Source: Desulfovibrio sp. An276 (GTDB lineage: Bacteria; Desulfobacterota; Desulfovibrionia; Desulfovibrionales; Desulfovibrionaceae). From it: 64,000 nucleotides of DNA. Below are positions 16,189-25,849 of the stretch, one piece after another. Every line of letters begins with the position of its first letter. The stretch's first letter is position 1. A program made the translations under genes and the position numbers. The DNA is taken from positions 1-64,000 of the forward strand of contig NZ_NFJC01000011.1 in the NCBI RefSeq assembly GCF_002159665.1, written 5' to 3'. Below the pieces are notes generated by a model. That model searched no databases. It saw only the letters and a list, made by a program, of their open reading frames with translations, and was not told the DNA's origin.

Positions 16189-17118
16189 ATGCCCCCCATT
16201 TCGCGCGTCTTTTTGTTCCTGTTTCCTCTCCTTTGTGTTCTTCTTGGGACAGCCTGCCCGGCAAAGGGGGCCCATTGTTCCGAAATTGCCCCAACTCTTG
16301 CCGACCTGGAGCGCAGGTTCGCCTGCGACATCTCTCTGGCTGCCCTTGATGTGCAGGGCGGACAAAAGGTCCTCTATCGTGCAGACAATCGCTTTGCCTT
16401 TTGCAGCACCTTCAAGTTCTTCCTTGTGGCAGAGGTCTTGAGAAAGGCAGATGCGGACAGAAGCCTTGTTGGGAAAAGGCTTTTCTGGAAGGAGAACGAA
16501 GAGCAGGAGTGGTCTCCCGCAACCAGGGGCAGAGGAGGGGAAGGCATGAGTGTGATCGCTTTGTGCGAGGCAGCCATGACCTTGAGCGACAATACTGCTG
16601 CCAACCTTCTCTTGCGCCTTCTTGGGGGGCCTTTTGCCATGACAAAATGCATGCGTGCCCTCGGGGACAGGGACTTTCTCTTGTGCGACTACGAGCCCAG
16701 GCTCAACTACACAGGGACAGAGCTTGCAAACCGCGGGGAAAATCGTTTGCCCCAGGCCAACACCGCAACAGCCGCAGGCTTTTTGCAGGCCATGCGCACC
16801 CTGTTGTTTGATAGATCCTATCCGGATTTTTCGCGCAATCTTCTCCTGCAGCTCGCAGGCAAAACAAGGACAGGGACTGGTCGCATCCAGGCTTCCCTGC
16901 CAAAGGGGGCTACCCTCTTCCACAAGACTGGCACGGGCTTTGGCAACGTGCACGACCTTGCCCTTGTGCGATACCCAAACGGAAGGGAGTGTCTTCTTGT
17001 GATCTTCACGAAAAACACCCAAAACGTGGAGAAAGAGGATCAGGCAGGGCGCGTTGCCCGCCAGGAAAGGGCTATGTCCGAGGCTGTCTGGACAGTGCTG
17101 GAATATCTGGGAATGTGA
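16189..17118 (+). CDS. Class A serine beta-lactamase
   Basis: A periplasmic beta-lactam hydrolase of 309 aa. The start at 16189 gives a signal peptide (MPPISRVFLFLFPLLCVLLG...). All catalytic motifs are in place: S73-T-F-K76, S133-D-N135, the omega-loop Glu E169 in YEPRLN, and K246-T-G-T-G. Cys precedes the active Ser (FCSTFK), as in several broad-spectrum class A enzymes, but no partner Cys follows the KTG motif. The gene stands alone between the ppaC terminator and a tRNA-Lys promoter, with no regulator or mobile element beside it, so it looks like an intrinsic gene. The spectrum cannot be predicted from sequence alone. Confidence 0.92.
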   Translation: MPPISRVFLFLFPLLCVLLGTACPAKGAHCSEIAPTLADLERRFACDISLAALDVQGGQKVLYRADNRFAFCSTFKFFLVAEVLRKADADRSLVGKRLFWKENEEQEWSPATRGRGGEGMSVIALCEAAMTLSDNTAANLLLRLLGGPFAMTKCMRALGDRDFLLCDYEPRLNYTGTELANRGENRLPQANTATAAGFLQAMRTLLFDRSYPDFSRNLLLQLAGKTRTGTGRIQASLPKGATLFHKTGTGFGNVHDLALVRYPNGRECLLVIFTKNTQNVEKEDQAGRVARQERAMSEAVWTVLEYLGM

Positions 17119-17212
17119 GGCCAGGGTATCGGATTTCCCCGCTCTTTTGGGCTGTTCTTTTGGGGTGGCAGAACTTCTTTTGCAGGAAATGTTTCTTTTT
17201 GCAAAAAAGTTG

Positions 17213-17241
17213 TTGACAAGACGGGGCTTCAAGCGTAGACA
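17213..17241 (+). promoter_or_regulatory. Sigma-70 promoter of tRNA-Lys
   Basis: Perfect -35 TTGACA (17213-17218), 17-bp spacer and -10 TAGACA (17236-17241), 15 bp before the tRNA 5' end. Confidence 0.7.
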
Positions 17242-17255
17242 CATTTTCACTTCAC

Positions 17256-17331
<76 letters not shown>

Positions 17332-17344
17332 TTTTTCAAATAAG

Positions 17345-17375
17345 GCCTGTACAAGCTATTGTGCAGGCTTTTTTT
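17345..17375 (+). terminator. Intrinsic terminator of tRNA-Lys
   Basis: GCCTGTACAA pairs with TTGTGCAGGC (one wobble) and is followed by seven T residues. Confidence 0.88.
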
Positions 17376-17522
17376 GTAGGTATATTGTGCCTGCCTCGCT
17401 TCTACCTGCCCCGGGCCTTGCAGAAACTCTTCCGCAAGATCACCCTGACAATGGAGAAGCCGGAAGCAGCACGGATGTACTTTTCCTTCCTTTCACCTCA
17501 AAGTATCCAGGGGGATATAACA

Positions 17523-18461
17523 GTGAAGATTGTTTTGCTCGAAGGCCTTGGCGTTGACGCAGCCCTTGTTGCCTCAAAGGTGCAGAAACTCGAGAGCATG
17601 GGCCACACCTTCCAGGAATTTGCCAAGAACACGGATCCGGAAGTTCAGCTTGAAGAAGCGAAGGACGCGGACGTGATCATGATCGCCAACATGCCCCTGG
17701 CCAAGAAAGTAGTGGAAGAGTGCCCCAACCTGAAGTTCATAGATGTTGCCTTCACTGGTGTTGACCACATTCCCGTGGCCGAGGCCAAGGCCCGCGGCAT
17801 TGCCGTGAGCAACGCCTCCGGCTACGCGGACACCGGCGTGGCAGAGCTTGCCATAGGCTTCATGATCGATCTTCTGCGCAACGTTCCCGGCCAGGAAAAG
17901 AGCGTGCGTCAGGGCGGCACCAAGCTTCCCGGAAGACTTCTTCAGGGCAAGACCGTGGGCATCGTAGGTGCCGGCCACATCGGCAAGAAGACCGCTGCCC
18001 TGTGCAAGGCCTTCGGCTGCAGGCTTCTGGCCTACAATCGCTCCAAGGTGACCGATCCCGTCTTCGACAGGCAGGTGAGCCTCGAAGAGCTTCTTAAGGA
18101 ATCCGACATCGTGTCCCTGCACTGCCCCCTGAACGACGGCACGCGCAACCTCATCAACGCCGATGCCCTGAAGCTCATGAAGAAGACCGCCTACCTCATC
18201 AACACGGCCAGAGGACCGGTCGTGGATGGCGAGGCTCTGGCGAAGGCCCTGGAGGATGGCGTCATCGCAGGCGCTGCCCTCGACGTCTTCGACATCGAGC
18301 CCCCGCTGCCCACAGACCACGTGCTGCTCAAGGCTCCCAACTGCATCGTGACCCCGCACATGGCCTTTGCAAGCGTGGAGTCCATGGAAGCCCGCTGCGA
18401 CATCGTTTTTGATAACCTCTTCTCCTGGCTCGAAGGCAAGCAGCAAAACGTCATCTGCTAG
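17523..18461 (+). CDS. D-isomer-specific 2-hydroxyacid dehydrogenase
   Basis: An NAD(P)-dependent oxidoreductase interconverting 2-oxo acids and D-2-hydroxy acids. The nucleotide fold VGIVGAGHIGKKTA and the catalytic Arg (NTARGPVVD), Glu (FDIEPPLP) and His (TPHMAF) are all present, and 312 aa is typical. The start is GTG at 17523, preceded by GGGGG; family homology (MKIVLLEGLG) begins exactly there. It may act on glycerate, lactate or hydroxypyruvate; the substrate is not determined. It has its own terminator and no operon partner. Confidence 0.88.
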   Translation: MKIVLLEGLGVDAALVASKVQKLESMGHTFQEFAKNTDPEVQLEEAKDADVIMIANMPLAKKVVEECPNLKFIDVAFTGVDHIPVAEAKARGIAVSNASGYADTGVAELAIGFMIDLLRNVPGQEKSVRQGGTKLPGRLLQGKTVGIVGAGHIGKKTAALCKAFGCRLLAYNRSKVTDPVFDRQVSLEELLKESDIVSLHCPLNDGTRNLINADALKLMKKTAYLINTARGPVVDGEALAKALEDGVIAGAALDVFDIEPPLPTDHVLLKAPNCIVTPHMAFASVESMEARCDIVFDNLFSWLEGKQQNVIC

Positions 18462-18487
18462 TTCTTTCTGCCTCTGAATCATCATAG

Positions 18488-18530
18488 GGCCCTTCGCGCG
18501 CTTTTTGTCCCGCGAGGGGCCTTTCCTTTT
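18488..18530 (+). terminator. Probable intrinsic terminator
   Basis: GGCCCTTCGCG pairs with CGCGAGGGGCC (one wobble) around a loop, followed by TTTCCTTTT, after the 2-hydroxyacid dehydrogenase. Confidence 0.7.
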
Positions 18531-18600
18531 GCAAAAGTGTTTTTTTCCGCAAAATCGGATACTTCACCCTACCGATTTTACTTCTTTTTTTTCTGCCCCC

Positions 18601-18630
18601 TTGCCAAGAAGCCAAGAGAAGAACTAGTAT
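18601..18630 (+). promoter_or_regulatory. Possible promoter of the NAD salvage operon
   Basis: TTGCCA (-35), 18-bp spacer and TAGTAT (-10), about 90 bp upstream of the nicotinamidase start. Confidence 0.4.
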
Positions 18631-18718
18631 ACTCCGAATTCATTGTACCTTGGCCCGGGCAGCCTGTCCCCTTCCGGGAGCTTTAGCCTTGCCCGGCTTT
18701 CTTTCAGGAATTTTTCAA

Positions 18719-19258
18719 ATGGCGCAAAACTATCTTGTCGTGGTGGATGTGCAAAACGACTTTGTCACCGGAGCTTTGGGAAGCAGCGAGGCCAGGGCCA
18801 TTGTGCCCGGGATCGTTGCCAGAGCACGGGATTTTTCAGGCACGGTTTTTCTCACCCGCGACACGCACTACGCGGACTATCTTTCCACCAGGGAGGGACA
18901 GCTTCTTCCCGTGGTGCACTGCGTGGAGGGAAGCGAGGGTTGGCAGTTCGTGCCAGAACTCGAGGCCCTGCGAGCTGCGCGTGACTTCAGGGTCTTTGAC
19001 AAGGAAACCTTTGGCAGCGCAGCCCTTGCAAGGGCGCTTGGCGAGGCGGCTTCCAGGGGCGAGGTCGCAAGCGTGGAATTTGTCGGCCTGTGTACGGACA
19101 TCTGCGTTGTCAGCAACGCCCTGCTTGCGCGAAGCTTTGCCCCCCAGGCGCGCGTTGTCGTAAACGCCAGCCTGTGCGCAGGCTCGACACCCGAGCTGCA
19201 CAGGGCTGCCCTTGCCACCATGAAAAGCTGCCAGGTCGAAGTCATCGAAGCCTGCTGA
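18719..19258 (+). CDS. pncA: Nicotinamidase (isochorismatase-like)
   Basis: Deamidates nicotinamide to nicotinate, the first step of NAD salvage. The catalytic triad is visible: Asp10 in VVVDVQNDF, Lys in FDKETFGS and Cys in GLCTDICV; metal-site Asp and His lie in TRDTHYADY. Length 179 aa matches compact PncA proteins. The start at 18719 follows AGGAA. Together with pncB and nadE downstream it forms a complete nicotinamide-to-NAD route apart from nadD. Confidence 0.9.
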   Translation: MAQNYLVVVDVQNDFVTGALGSSEARAIVPGIVARARDFSGTVFLTRDTHYADYLSTREGQLLPVVHCVEGSEGWQFVPELEALRAARDFRVFDKETFGSAALARALGEAASRGEVASVEFVGLCTDICVVSNALLARSFAPQARVVVNASLCAGSTPELHRAALATMKSCQVEVIEAC

Positions 19259-19315
19259 ACGCCATCGCCTGTCCTTTAGGCCGCACGCCGCAGGGCACGG
19301 TCCGGGAGAAAAAAC

Positions 19316-20782
19316 ATGAGTCAATTTGATGAGCGCAACCTCTCCATGATCATGGATCTCTATGAAATGACCATGGCCAACGGCTATCACGGCCTTGTGA
19401 CCGGCAATACCAATGTGACCTTCGACGTCTTTTTTCGCCACAATCCGGACAACGGCGGCTTTTCCATCTTCGCGGGTCTTGAGCAGGTGCTCGAATTCCT
19501 CGAAAACCTGCACTTCGATCCGGACGACATAGAGTATCTGCGCTCGCTCGGCATCTTTCCCGACGACTTTTTGCAAAGGCTCGCCTCCTTCCGCTTTTCG
19601 GGCGACATCGACGCCTTCCCCGAAGGCACCATCATGTATCCCAACGAGCCGGTCCTGACAGTCAACGCCCCCCTGGTGGACGCGCAGCTCGTGGAAACCG
19701 CCATCCTGAACCAGATCAACCACCAGTCCCTCATCGCCACCAAGGCCCAGCGCATCGTGCACGCTGCCAGGGGCCGGAGCGTCGCGGACTTTGGCGCACG
19801 GCGCGCCCACAACGCCGACGCTGCCGTCTACGGGGCCAGGGCCGCCTACATAGGCGGCATTGTGAGCACTGCAACGCTTCTCGCAGGCAAGATGTTCGGC
19901 ATCCCGGTCACCGGCACCATGGCCCACAGTTGGGTCATGTACCACAAGGACGAGTTTTCCGCCTTCAAGCACTTTGCCGAGGCCTACCCGGACGGGGCTG
20001 TACTCCTTGTGGACACCTACAACGTGCTCCACTCCGGCATTCCCAACGCCATCCGTACAGCCAGGGAAGTGCTCGAGCCCATGGGCAAGCGCCTGAAGGG
20101 CGTGCGCATAGACTCTGGCGACCTCGCCTATCTCTCGAAGCGGGCCCGCGCCATGCTCGACGAGGCAGGCCTTAAGGACTGCAAGATCTCCGTGTCCAAC
20201 AGCCTCGACGAGTACACCATCAATTCTCTCATCGACCAGGGTGGCTGCATAGACAGCTTTGGCGTGGGCGAAAGGCTCATCACTGCCAGAAGCGAGCCTG
20301 TCTTTGGTGCCGTGTACAAGCTCGTGTCCGTGGATGAGGCCGGCAGGGCCGAGCCGCGCATCAAGATTTCCGAAACAGTGGAGAAAATCACCAACCCCGG
20401 CAGAAAGTGCGTGTACCGCGTCTACAACCAGTCCGGCCACGCCATTTCCGATCTCATCACCCTGCAAGGGGAAAGCGTGGACATGTCGCAGCCCTACCGT
20501 TATGTGAACCCCATGAAGCCCTGGCGCAGCAGATGCTACCAGGACGTGACCGTGCGCGCCCTGCAGCATCCTGTCATGCGCAGGGGAAAGCGCGTGGGAA
20601 AAAGTCCCTCCTTAAGGGAGATCCGCGACTACGTGCACAGGCAGCTTACTCAGGAAATCTGGGAGGAAGAGCAGCGCTTCGACAATCCCCACCTGCACAA
20701 GCTCGTCATGAGCCCTGCCTACTACGAGGCCAAGATGGATTTGCTCTACAAGATGGGCGAAGACTTTTCGCCGAAAATCTAG
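19316..20782 (+). CDS. pncB: Nicotinate phosphoribosyltransferase
   Basis: Joins nicotinate and PRPP to give nicotinate mononucleotide, driven by ATP. Family features: DLYEMTMANGY at the N-terminus, the phosphate-binding VADFGARRAHNADAA, the GTMAHSWV segment with the phosphorylated His, and VRIDSGDLAYL. At 488 aa it fits the longer PncB2-like group with a C-terminal extension. GGAGA precedes the ATG. It lies 57 bp after pncA and 15 bp before nadE. Confidence 0.95.
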   Translation: MSQFDERNLSMIMDLYEMTMANGYHGLVTGNTNVTFDVFFRHNPDNGGFSIFAGLEQVLEFLENLHFDPDDIEYLRSLGIFPDDFLQRLASFRFSGDIDAFPEGTIMYPNEPVLTVNAPLVDAQLVETAILNQINHQSLIATKAQRIVHAARGRSVADFGARRAHNADAAVYGARAAYIGGIVSTATLLAGKMFGIPVTGTMAHSWVMYHKDEFSAFKHFAEAYPDGAVLLVDTYNVLHSGIPNAIRTAREVLEPMGKRLKGVRIDSGDLAYLSKRARAMLDEAGLKDCKISVSNSLDEYTINSLIDQGGCIDSFGVGERLITARSEPVFGAVYKLVSVDEAGRAEPRIKISETVEKITNPGRKCVYRVYNQSGHAISDLITLQGESVDMSQPYRYVNPMKPWRSRCYQDVTVRALQHPVMRRGKRVGKSPSLREIRDYVHRQLTQEIWEEEQRFDNPHLHKLVMSPAYYEAKMDLLYKMGEDFSPKI

Positions 20783-20797
20783 GGCAGGGGAGAGGCA

Positions 20798-22678
20798 ATG
20801 AACAGCAAATTCGGCCTTGTGCGGGTAGCGTGCGGCCTCATCGACGTGGAGATAGGAAATCCCGAAGTCAACGGGGCAAGGGTTGCGGAACTTCTTGCTT
20901 GTGCAGAGAAGGAGGCGGACGTCCTCCTTTTGCCGGAGCTTGCCCTCACAGGCTACACCTGCGGCGATCTCTTCCTGCAAAAAAGCCTGCATGTACGCTG
21001 CGAAAAAGCCCTGGCCACACTTCTTGAGCGCGCTGGGGATGAACGGCGCATCGTCTGCCTCGGCATGCCCGTTGTGCAAAACGGGACCCTTTTCAATGCT
21101 GCCGTCTTCTTCCAGGGGCGGACCATCCTGGGTGTCGTGCCAAAGACCTTTGTCCCCAACAGCCAGGAATTCTACGAAAGGCGCTGGTTTGCCCCTTCCT
21201 ACGCAAGGACAGCGAACGAGATTTGCTTGTGCGGACAGACTGTGCCCTTTACCCCGAATCTTCTGGTGGAGGCAGGGGACCTGGTCCTTGCCTGCGAAAT
21301 CTGTGAGGATCTGTGGGTCAACATGCCTCCGAGCTCGCGGCACACGGCCTTTGGAGCAAACCTTGTCCTCAACCCCTCGGCCTCCAACGAGGTGGCAACC
21401 AAGGCCCGCTACAGGAGAGACCTTGTGCGCATGCAGTCCGGAAGGTGTCTGTGCGCCTATGCCTACGCCTCCTCCGGGGCAGGCGAGAGCACAACGGACC
21501 TTGTCTTCAGCGGCCACTGCCTCATTGCCGAAAACGCCCGCCTGGCAGCAGAGAGCAGGGACAGGATGGGCCTGACCTCGGCCGTCATCGACCTTGAGCG
21601 CCTTGCAAACGATCGCCTGAAGGACCCCTGCTTTGCGCAAAGCCCCGTGGACGAAGAAGCAAGAAAATCCTATCTCCGTGTGAGGGCCCTGCCCCTTCCG
21701 GAAACAGGGATCATGCCGGAGCAGGTGGATCCCTCGCCCTTTGTACCCAAGGGGGCAGAGCTCGACGAGCGCTGCAGGGAAATACTGCGCCTGCAGGCTG
21801 CGGGCCTTGCAAGGCGCTATGCCAGAGCTAGGGCCAAATGCATGGTCCTTGGGATCTCCGGGGGACTAGACAGCACACTCGCCCTGCTTGTGGCAGCCTC
21901 TGCCTGCGACAGGCTGGGGCTTGATCGCAGCCACATCCTGGCAGTGACCATGCCGGGCTTTGGCACAACAAATCACACGAAGGACAATGCCCTGACCCTA
22001 ATGACACAGCTTGGGGTGCGGCAGAAGACCATTGATATCAGGGAGGCCTGCCTTGGGCATTTCAGGGACATAGGCCACGACAGCACCTGTTACGACGTGA
22101 CCTACGAGAATGCCCAGGCGCGCGAGCGCACCCAGATCCTCATGGATCTTGCCAACAGCGAGGACGGCCTTGTGGTGGGCACAGGCGACATGTCCGAACT
22201 GGCCCTTGGCTGGGCGACCTACAACGGCGATCACATGTCCATGTACGGCGTCAACGCCGGTGTCCCGAAGACCCTGGTCCGCTTCCTGGTGGAGGAGTAT
22301 GCGAGGATGCACGAGGAAGTGCGCGACGTGCTCCTCTCCATTGCCGCAACGGAGATTAGTCCAGAGCTTTTGCCCCCGGACGCCCAGGGCAATCGCCAGT
22401 CTACGGAAGGCACCATAGGCAAGTACGTCCTGCACGACTTCTTCCTCTACCACTTTGTGCGCAACGGCTTTGCCAGGGAGAAGATCCTGGCCCTGGCAAG
22501 GATTGCCTTCCCGGGAGAGGAAGAGATGGTGGAGCGGACCCTGGACACGTTTTTCAGGCGCTTCTTTGCCCAGCAGTTCAAGCGCAGCTGCCTGCCGGAT
22601 GGCCCCAAGGTGGGGACGGTGTCCCTGTCCCCGCGCGGGGACTGGCGCATGCCCTCGGACATGGACTGCAGCATGTGA
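20798..22678 (+). CDS. nadE: Glutamine-dependent NAD+ synthetase
   Basis: Amidates nicotinate adenine dinucleotide using glutamine. Residues 1-~280 are a nitrilase-type glutaminase domain (Glu in LLLPELALTGYTCGD, Lys in VVPKTFVPN, Cys in CEICEDLW). The C-terminal half is the ATP pyrophosphatase synthetase domain with GISGGLDSTLALLV and GTGDMSELALGW. Length 626 aa is normal for the two-domain form. Third gene of the NAD salvage operon; GGGGAGAGG precedes the ATG. Confidence 0.96.
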   Translation: MNSKFGLVRVACGLIDVEIGNPEVNGARVAELLACAEKEADVLLLPELALTGYTCGDLFLQKSLHVRCEKALATLLERAGDERRIVCLGMPVVQNGTLFNAAVFFQGRTILGVVPKTFVPNSQEFYERRWFAPSYARTANEICLCGQTVPFTPNLLVEAGDLVLACEICEDLWVNMPPSSRHTAFGANLVLNPSASNEVATKARYRRDLVRMQSGRCLCAYAYASSGAGESTTDLVFSGHCLIAENARLAAESRDRMGLTSAVIDLERLANDRLKDPCFAQSPVDEEARKSYLRVRALPLPETGIMPEQVDPSPFVPKGAELDERCREILRLQAAGLARRYARARAKCMVLGISGGLDSTLALLVAASACDRLGLDRSHILAVTMPGFGTTNHTKDNALTLMTQLGVRQKTIDIREACLGHFRDIGHDSTCYDVTYENAQARERTQILMDLANSEDGLVVGTGDMSELALGWATYNGDHMSMYGVNAGVPKTLVRFLVEEYARMHEEVRDVLLSIAATEISPELLPPDAQGNRQSTEGTIGKYVLHDFFLYHFVRNGFAREKILALARIAFPGEEEMVERTLDTFFRRFFAQQFKRSCLPDGPKVGTVSLSPRGDWRMPSDMDCSM

Positions 22679-22741
22679 GACCTGATGCTGGAATACCGTT
22701 TTGGGGAACAGGACAAGACGTCTTTTGCTTGACAGACCATA

Positions 22742-23935
22742 ATGGTGCAGAGGGAGAACAGAAAGGCAATTGGGAAGGAGTGTACGGCTCCCGTTTGCCG
22801 GATTTGCCTTGTGATGCACAGCTTTGGAGGTGGCGCGGAAAAGGTGGCCCTGCTGCTTGCCCGCGAGCTTGTCTTGCGCGGCTGGGCCGTCAGTATTGCC
22901 TGTCTGCGCAAAAGCAGCGAGCTTGCCAGGCATGTTCCCGCGGCCGTGAGGCTCTTCATGCCTGCAGGTCCGGGACGCCTTGCCAGCCTGCGCTTTCTTG
23001 GCAGGCTCCGGACAATCGTTCGGCAGTCGTCCGTTGTCGTTGGTACCCTTGAGCTGCAGAGCCTTTTTGTGGCTGCGCTCCTTGCCCCGGGCAGGGCCAT
23101 AGGCTGGCTCCACAAGGATCTTCAGGGTTATTTTGCCACCAGATCTCGGCGGTTTGTTCGCCTGTACAAGGCCTTGATGACGTTTGCTGTCAGGCGCAGC
23201 CAATGCATTGTCTGCGTGAGCGATGGCATAGTTGCCTCTTCGAGGGCGCTTTGGCCTGGGTACGCGCAGCACTTTGTGCGCATCTACAATCCATTGGACA
23301 CAGGAGAGATAGAGAGGCTTTCCCTGGAAGAGATGCGACAAGACGTGGCGGACTTCTTTGCGAAACACAAAAAGGTCGTTCTCGCAGTGGGGAGGCTCGA
23401 AGATCAGAAGAATTTTGTCCTGTTGCTTGAGGGCTTTGCCATCCTGAAACGAGAAATGCCTGATGTCGCCCTGTGTATTGCCGGTGAGGGTAGTCAGAGG
23501 CGCATGCTGGAAGAAAGGGCGCGCACCCTCGGAGTCGAGGTCTTCATGCCGGGTCTTGTGACTCCATATCCTCTCATGCGCGCATCATCGGTGCTGACGC
23601 TGACGTCCCGTTATGAGGGATTTTCGCTGGTGCTTGCGGAAGGCCTTGCACTTGGACTGCCCATTGTGGCTGTGGATTGTCCGAGTGGGCCCGCCGAAGT
23701 GCTGGAGCAGGGACGCTTTGGCCGCTTGGTCGAGGCTGACGCCACAAGGATTGCCAGCTCCCTGAAGGAGACTTTGCTCACTCGGGAAGAGGTGGAAGAG
23801 CACCAGGGCAGGGTGCACAGGGCAGAAGCTTTTTCCCTTGAGAATCAGATGCCCCGCTGGATGGAGCTTTTGCGAACAGCGCAAGCGGCTGGTGCCAGGA
23901 ACAAGACGCTATGCCGTGAAGAGCACCTGCAATAA
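22742..23935 (+). CDS. GT4-family glycosyltransferase
   Basis: A GT-B fold retaining glycosyltransferase of 397 aa, likely in polysaccharide or LPS assembly on the cytoplasmic side. N-terminal MHSFGGGAEKVALLLARELVLRGW and C-terminal VLAVGRLEDQKNF, AGEGSQRRMLEERA and the E-x7-E motif region ERYEGFSLVLAEGLALGLPIV (read here as SRYEGFSLVLAEG) match the family. It lies 63 bp after nadE, with a weak ribosome-binding site, and may be transcribed by read-through. There is no sugar-pathway neighbour, so donor and acceptor are unknown. A short hairpin (AGGGCT/AGCCCT) lies 30 bp downstream but lacks a U-run. Confidence 0.87.
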   Translation: MVQRENRKAIGKECTAPVCRICLVMHSFGGGAEKVALLLARELVLRGWAVSIACLRKSSELARHVPAAVRLFMPAGPGRLASLRFLGRLRTIVRQSSVVVGTLELQSLFVAALLAPGRAIGWLHKDLQGYFATRSRRFVRLYKALMTFAVRRSQCIVCVSDGIVASSRALWPGYAQHFVRIYNPLDTGEIERLSLEEMRQDVADFFAKHKKVVLAVGRLEDQKNFVLLLEGFAILKREMPDVALCIAGEGSQRRMLEERARTLGVEVFMPGLVTPYPLMRASSVLTLTSRYEGFSLVLAEGLALGLPIVAVDCPSGPAEVLEQGRFGRLVEADATRIASSLKETLLTREEVEEHQGRVHRAEAFSLENQMPRWMELLRTAQAAGARNKTLCREEHLQ

Positions 23936-24225
23936 TTCAGGATTGCTGTAATTCATCTCCCAAAAGGGCTTCTGTCAGCCCTGCCACGTTGAAGTGGGAT
24001 GCTCCTGAATATCACAGGTGAAAACCTTGCCTTTCAGGGAACAAATTGGCTACACTACGTACAAAAGGCATCCTGACTGGATTTGTTTTCAGCCTGTGCA
24101 AGGACAAAAAGACCCTGCTCCCTGTCTGACTTGGGGGATGCCGCTTCTTCCCACGCTCTTCTCACCCTCCTGTCCATGTCTTCTCAGAGAATTGCAGAAA
24201 ATTTGAAGAAGCTCGGAGGTTTCGC

Positions 24226-25719
24226 ATGACACATGAACCCTTCAAATTTTGTGAAGATTTTGAACGCTTTGCGGAGGGGTTGCATGTTGGGCTTTTTGAC
24301 CTGCTGCATACCGGTGTCGCGCTTTTGTCCAACAAGGGCGTCTTTTTGTACTGCAACAAGGCCTTTCTGGAAATGTTCGGCTTTACCAACGGCGTCATAG
24401 GCAAAAGCGTCACGGATGTGTTCATTACCGGCGAGCGTGGCGTCATGGACGTCATACGGACAGAAAAACCTGTGATTTCCTCATCACTCACAGTCAACAA
24501 CGAGCAGGGGATTTCCTTCAGGTATCCCATTCACAGCAAAAGTGGAGAGCTTTGCGGCGTCGTCATAGAAAGCATCCCTCTTTCCCTGGGCAAGGAAAAG
24601 CTGCAGATGCTCATGGATACGATTCACAATCTGGAAGAGGCAGCCCAGCACTTTGAGCAGGCACGTTCCAAGCATGTGGGCAGGCTCTTTACCTTTGCGG
24701 ACATTGTGGGTGAAAGTGCTGCGCTTATGCATATGAAGCAGCTGGGACAGCGTTTTGCTCAAAGCAACGAACCCATTCTTTTGTGGGGCGAGTCTGGCAG
24801 CGGCAAGGAGCTGGCTGCCCAGGCATTGCATATGGCCAGTCCCAGATCCGCAAAACCATTTGTGGCTGTCAACTGTGCTGCACTGCCACCGGATCTTATT
24901 GAATCAGAGCTGTTTGGCTATGATGCGGGTGCCTTTACCGGGGCTCGTTCAGGTGGCCTTGTGGGCAAGTTTGAACTTGCCAATGGCGGAACTCTTTTCC
25001 TGGATGAAATAGGAGAATTGCCTCTTTTTGTGCAGGCAAAGCTCCTGCGTGTACTGGAAACTGGCGAGATCCAGAAAATTGCTCATAGAGGACCCCTGTT
25101 TTCGAATTTCAGACTCATAGGAGCGACCAACAGAAACCTGCAGCAAATGGTGCAGGATGGCAAGTTCCGCGAGGATCTGTACCACAGGATCAATATTTTC
25201 GAGATTCGCATTCCCCCTCTGCGGGACAGACTGGAAGACTTGCCTCTGCTGGTCCGCTATTTTGTCGAGCAGATCCTTGGGGGAAGCAGGGCCAAGGATT
25301 TCTATGTTAGCCGTGAGGTCTTTGAGCTTTTCAACAAATACCATTGGCCCGGCAACATTCGCGAACTCAAGAATGTGCTGACCTATTCGCTCTATTCACT
25401 GCCCCCAGAGAGCAATGTTCTGACATCCTCTGGACTACCCATGCGCTTTATCAAGGGATTGGACAATTCCCACGTGGCAGAACATGAAAGAGCCGGAAAG
25501 CAGGCATATCAACAGGCACAGCCGTCTGCTGCTACAGCACCACGTGTTGCAGCCAAGAACAAGAAGCTCTCTGAAGTAAGCGCCCAGGCAGAAAAGGAAG
25601 CCATTGAACAGGCGCTTGACAGATTTCACTACAACAAGTCTCTTGTGGCCAAGTTTCTGGGAATATCGCGTAACAAATTGTACAAAAAACTCCACGATTA
25701 CAATTTGTTGGACAAATAG
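24226..25719 (+). CDS. PAS-containing sigma-54-dependent activator (EBP 1)
   Basis: An enhancer-binding protein of 497 aa. Residues ~25-125 form a PAS sensor ([24 protein letters not shown]). Residues ~155-390 are the AAA+ domain with Walker A GESGSGKE, sigma-54 contact loop [14 protein letters not shown] and [10 protein letters not shown]. The C-terminal Fis helix-turn-helix ends in [20 protein letters not shown]. There is no response-regulator receiver, so it probably senses a small ligand or redox state directly. GGAGG precedes the ATG. It is about 35-45% identical by eye to EBP 2 (27309-28775); the two flank a purine permease. Target promoters are unknown, but sigma-54 elements in the GRE locus are candidates. 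Confidence 0.92.
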   Translation: MTHEPFKFCEDFERFAEGLHVGLFDLLHTGVALLSNKGVFLYCNKAFLEMFGFTNGVIGKSVTDVFITGERGVMDVIRTEKPVISSSLTVNNEQGISFRYPIHSKSGELCGVVIESIPLSLGKEKLQMLMDTIHNLEEAAQHFEQARSKHVGRLFTFADIVGESAALMHMKQLGQRFAQSNEPILLWGESGSGKELAAQALHMASPRSAKPFVAVNCAALPPDLIESELFGYDAGAFTGARSGGLVGKFELANGGTLFLDEIGELPLFVQAKLLRVLETGEIQKIAHRGPLFSNFRLIGATNRNLQQMVQDGKFREDLYHRINIFEIRIPPLRDRLEDLPLLVRYFVEQILGGSRAKDFYVSREVFELFNKYHWPGNIRELKNVLTYSLYSLPPESNVLTSSGLPMRFIKGLDNSHVAEHERAGKQAYQQAQPSAATAPRVAAKNKKLSEVSAQAEKEAIEQALDRFHYNKSLVAKFLGISRNKLYKKLHDYNLLDK

Positions 25720-25849
25720 TACGGGCTCTGGCACGGAAATTCTACTTCCTGTACCCGGATCCTGCATTGTTCTTTCGCTGGTGTTCGCGTTTTGTTTGCG
25801 GCTACAGGAAGACTGGATCACCAAGGAGACGTCAGGAAAAGGCTGAGCG

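Noticed and set aside
18836-20569. 577-codon minus-strand open frame
   Set aside because: It lies antisense to pncA and pncB, whose protein motifs are complete; the composition is typical of a GC-rich shadow frame.
25729-25745. TGGCACGGAAATTCT as a sigma-54 promoter
   Set aside because: No GC at the -12 position, and the next plus-strand gene is far away.
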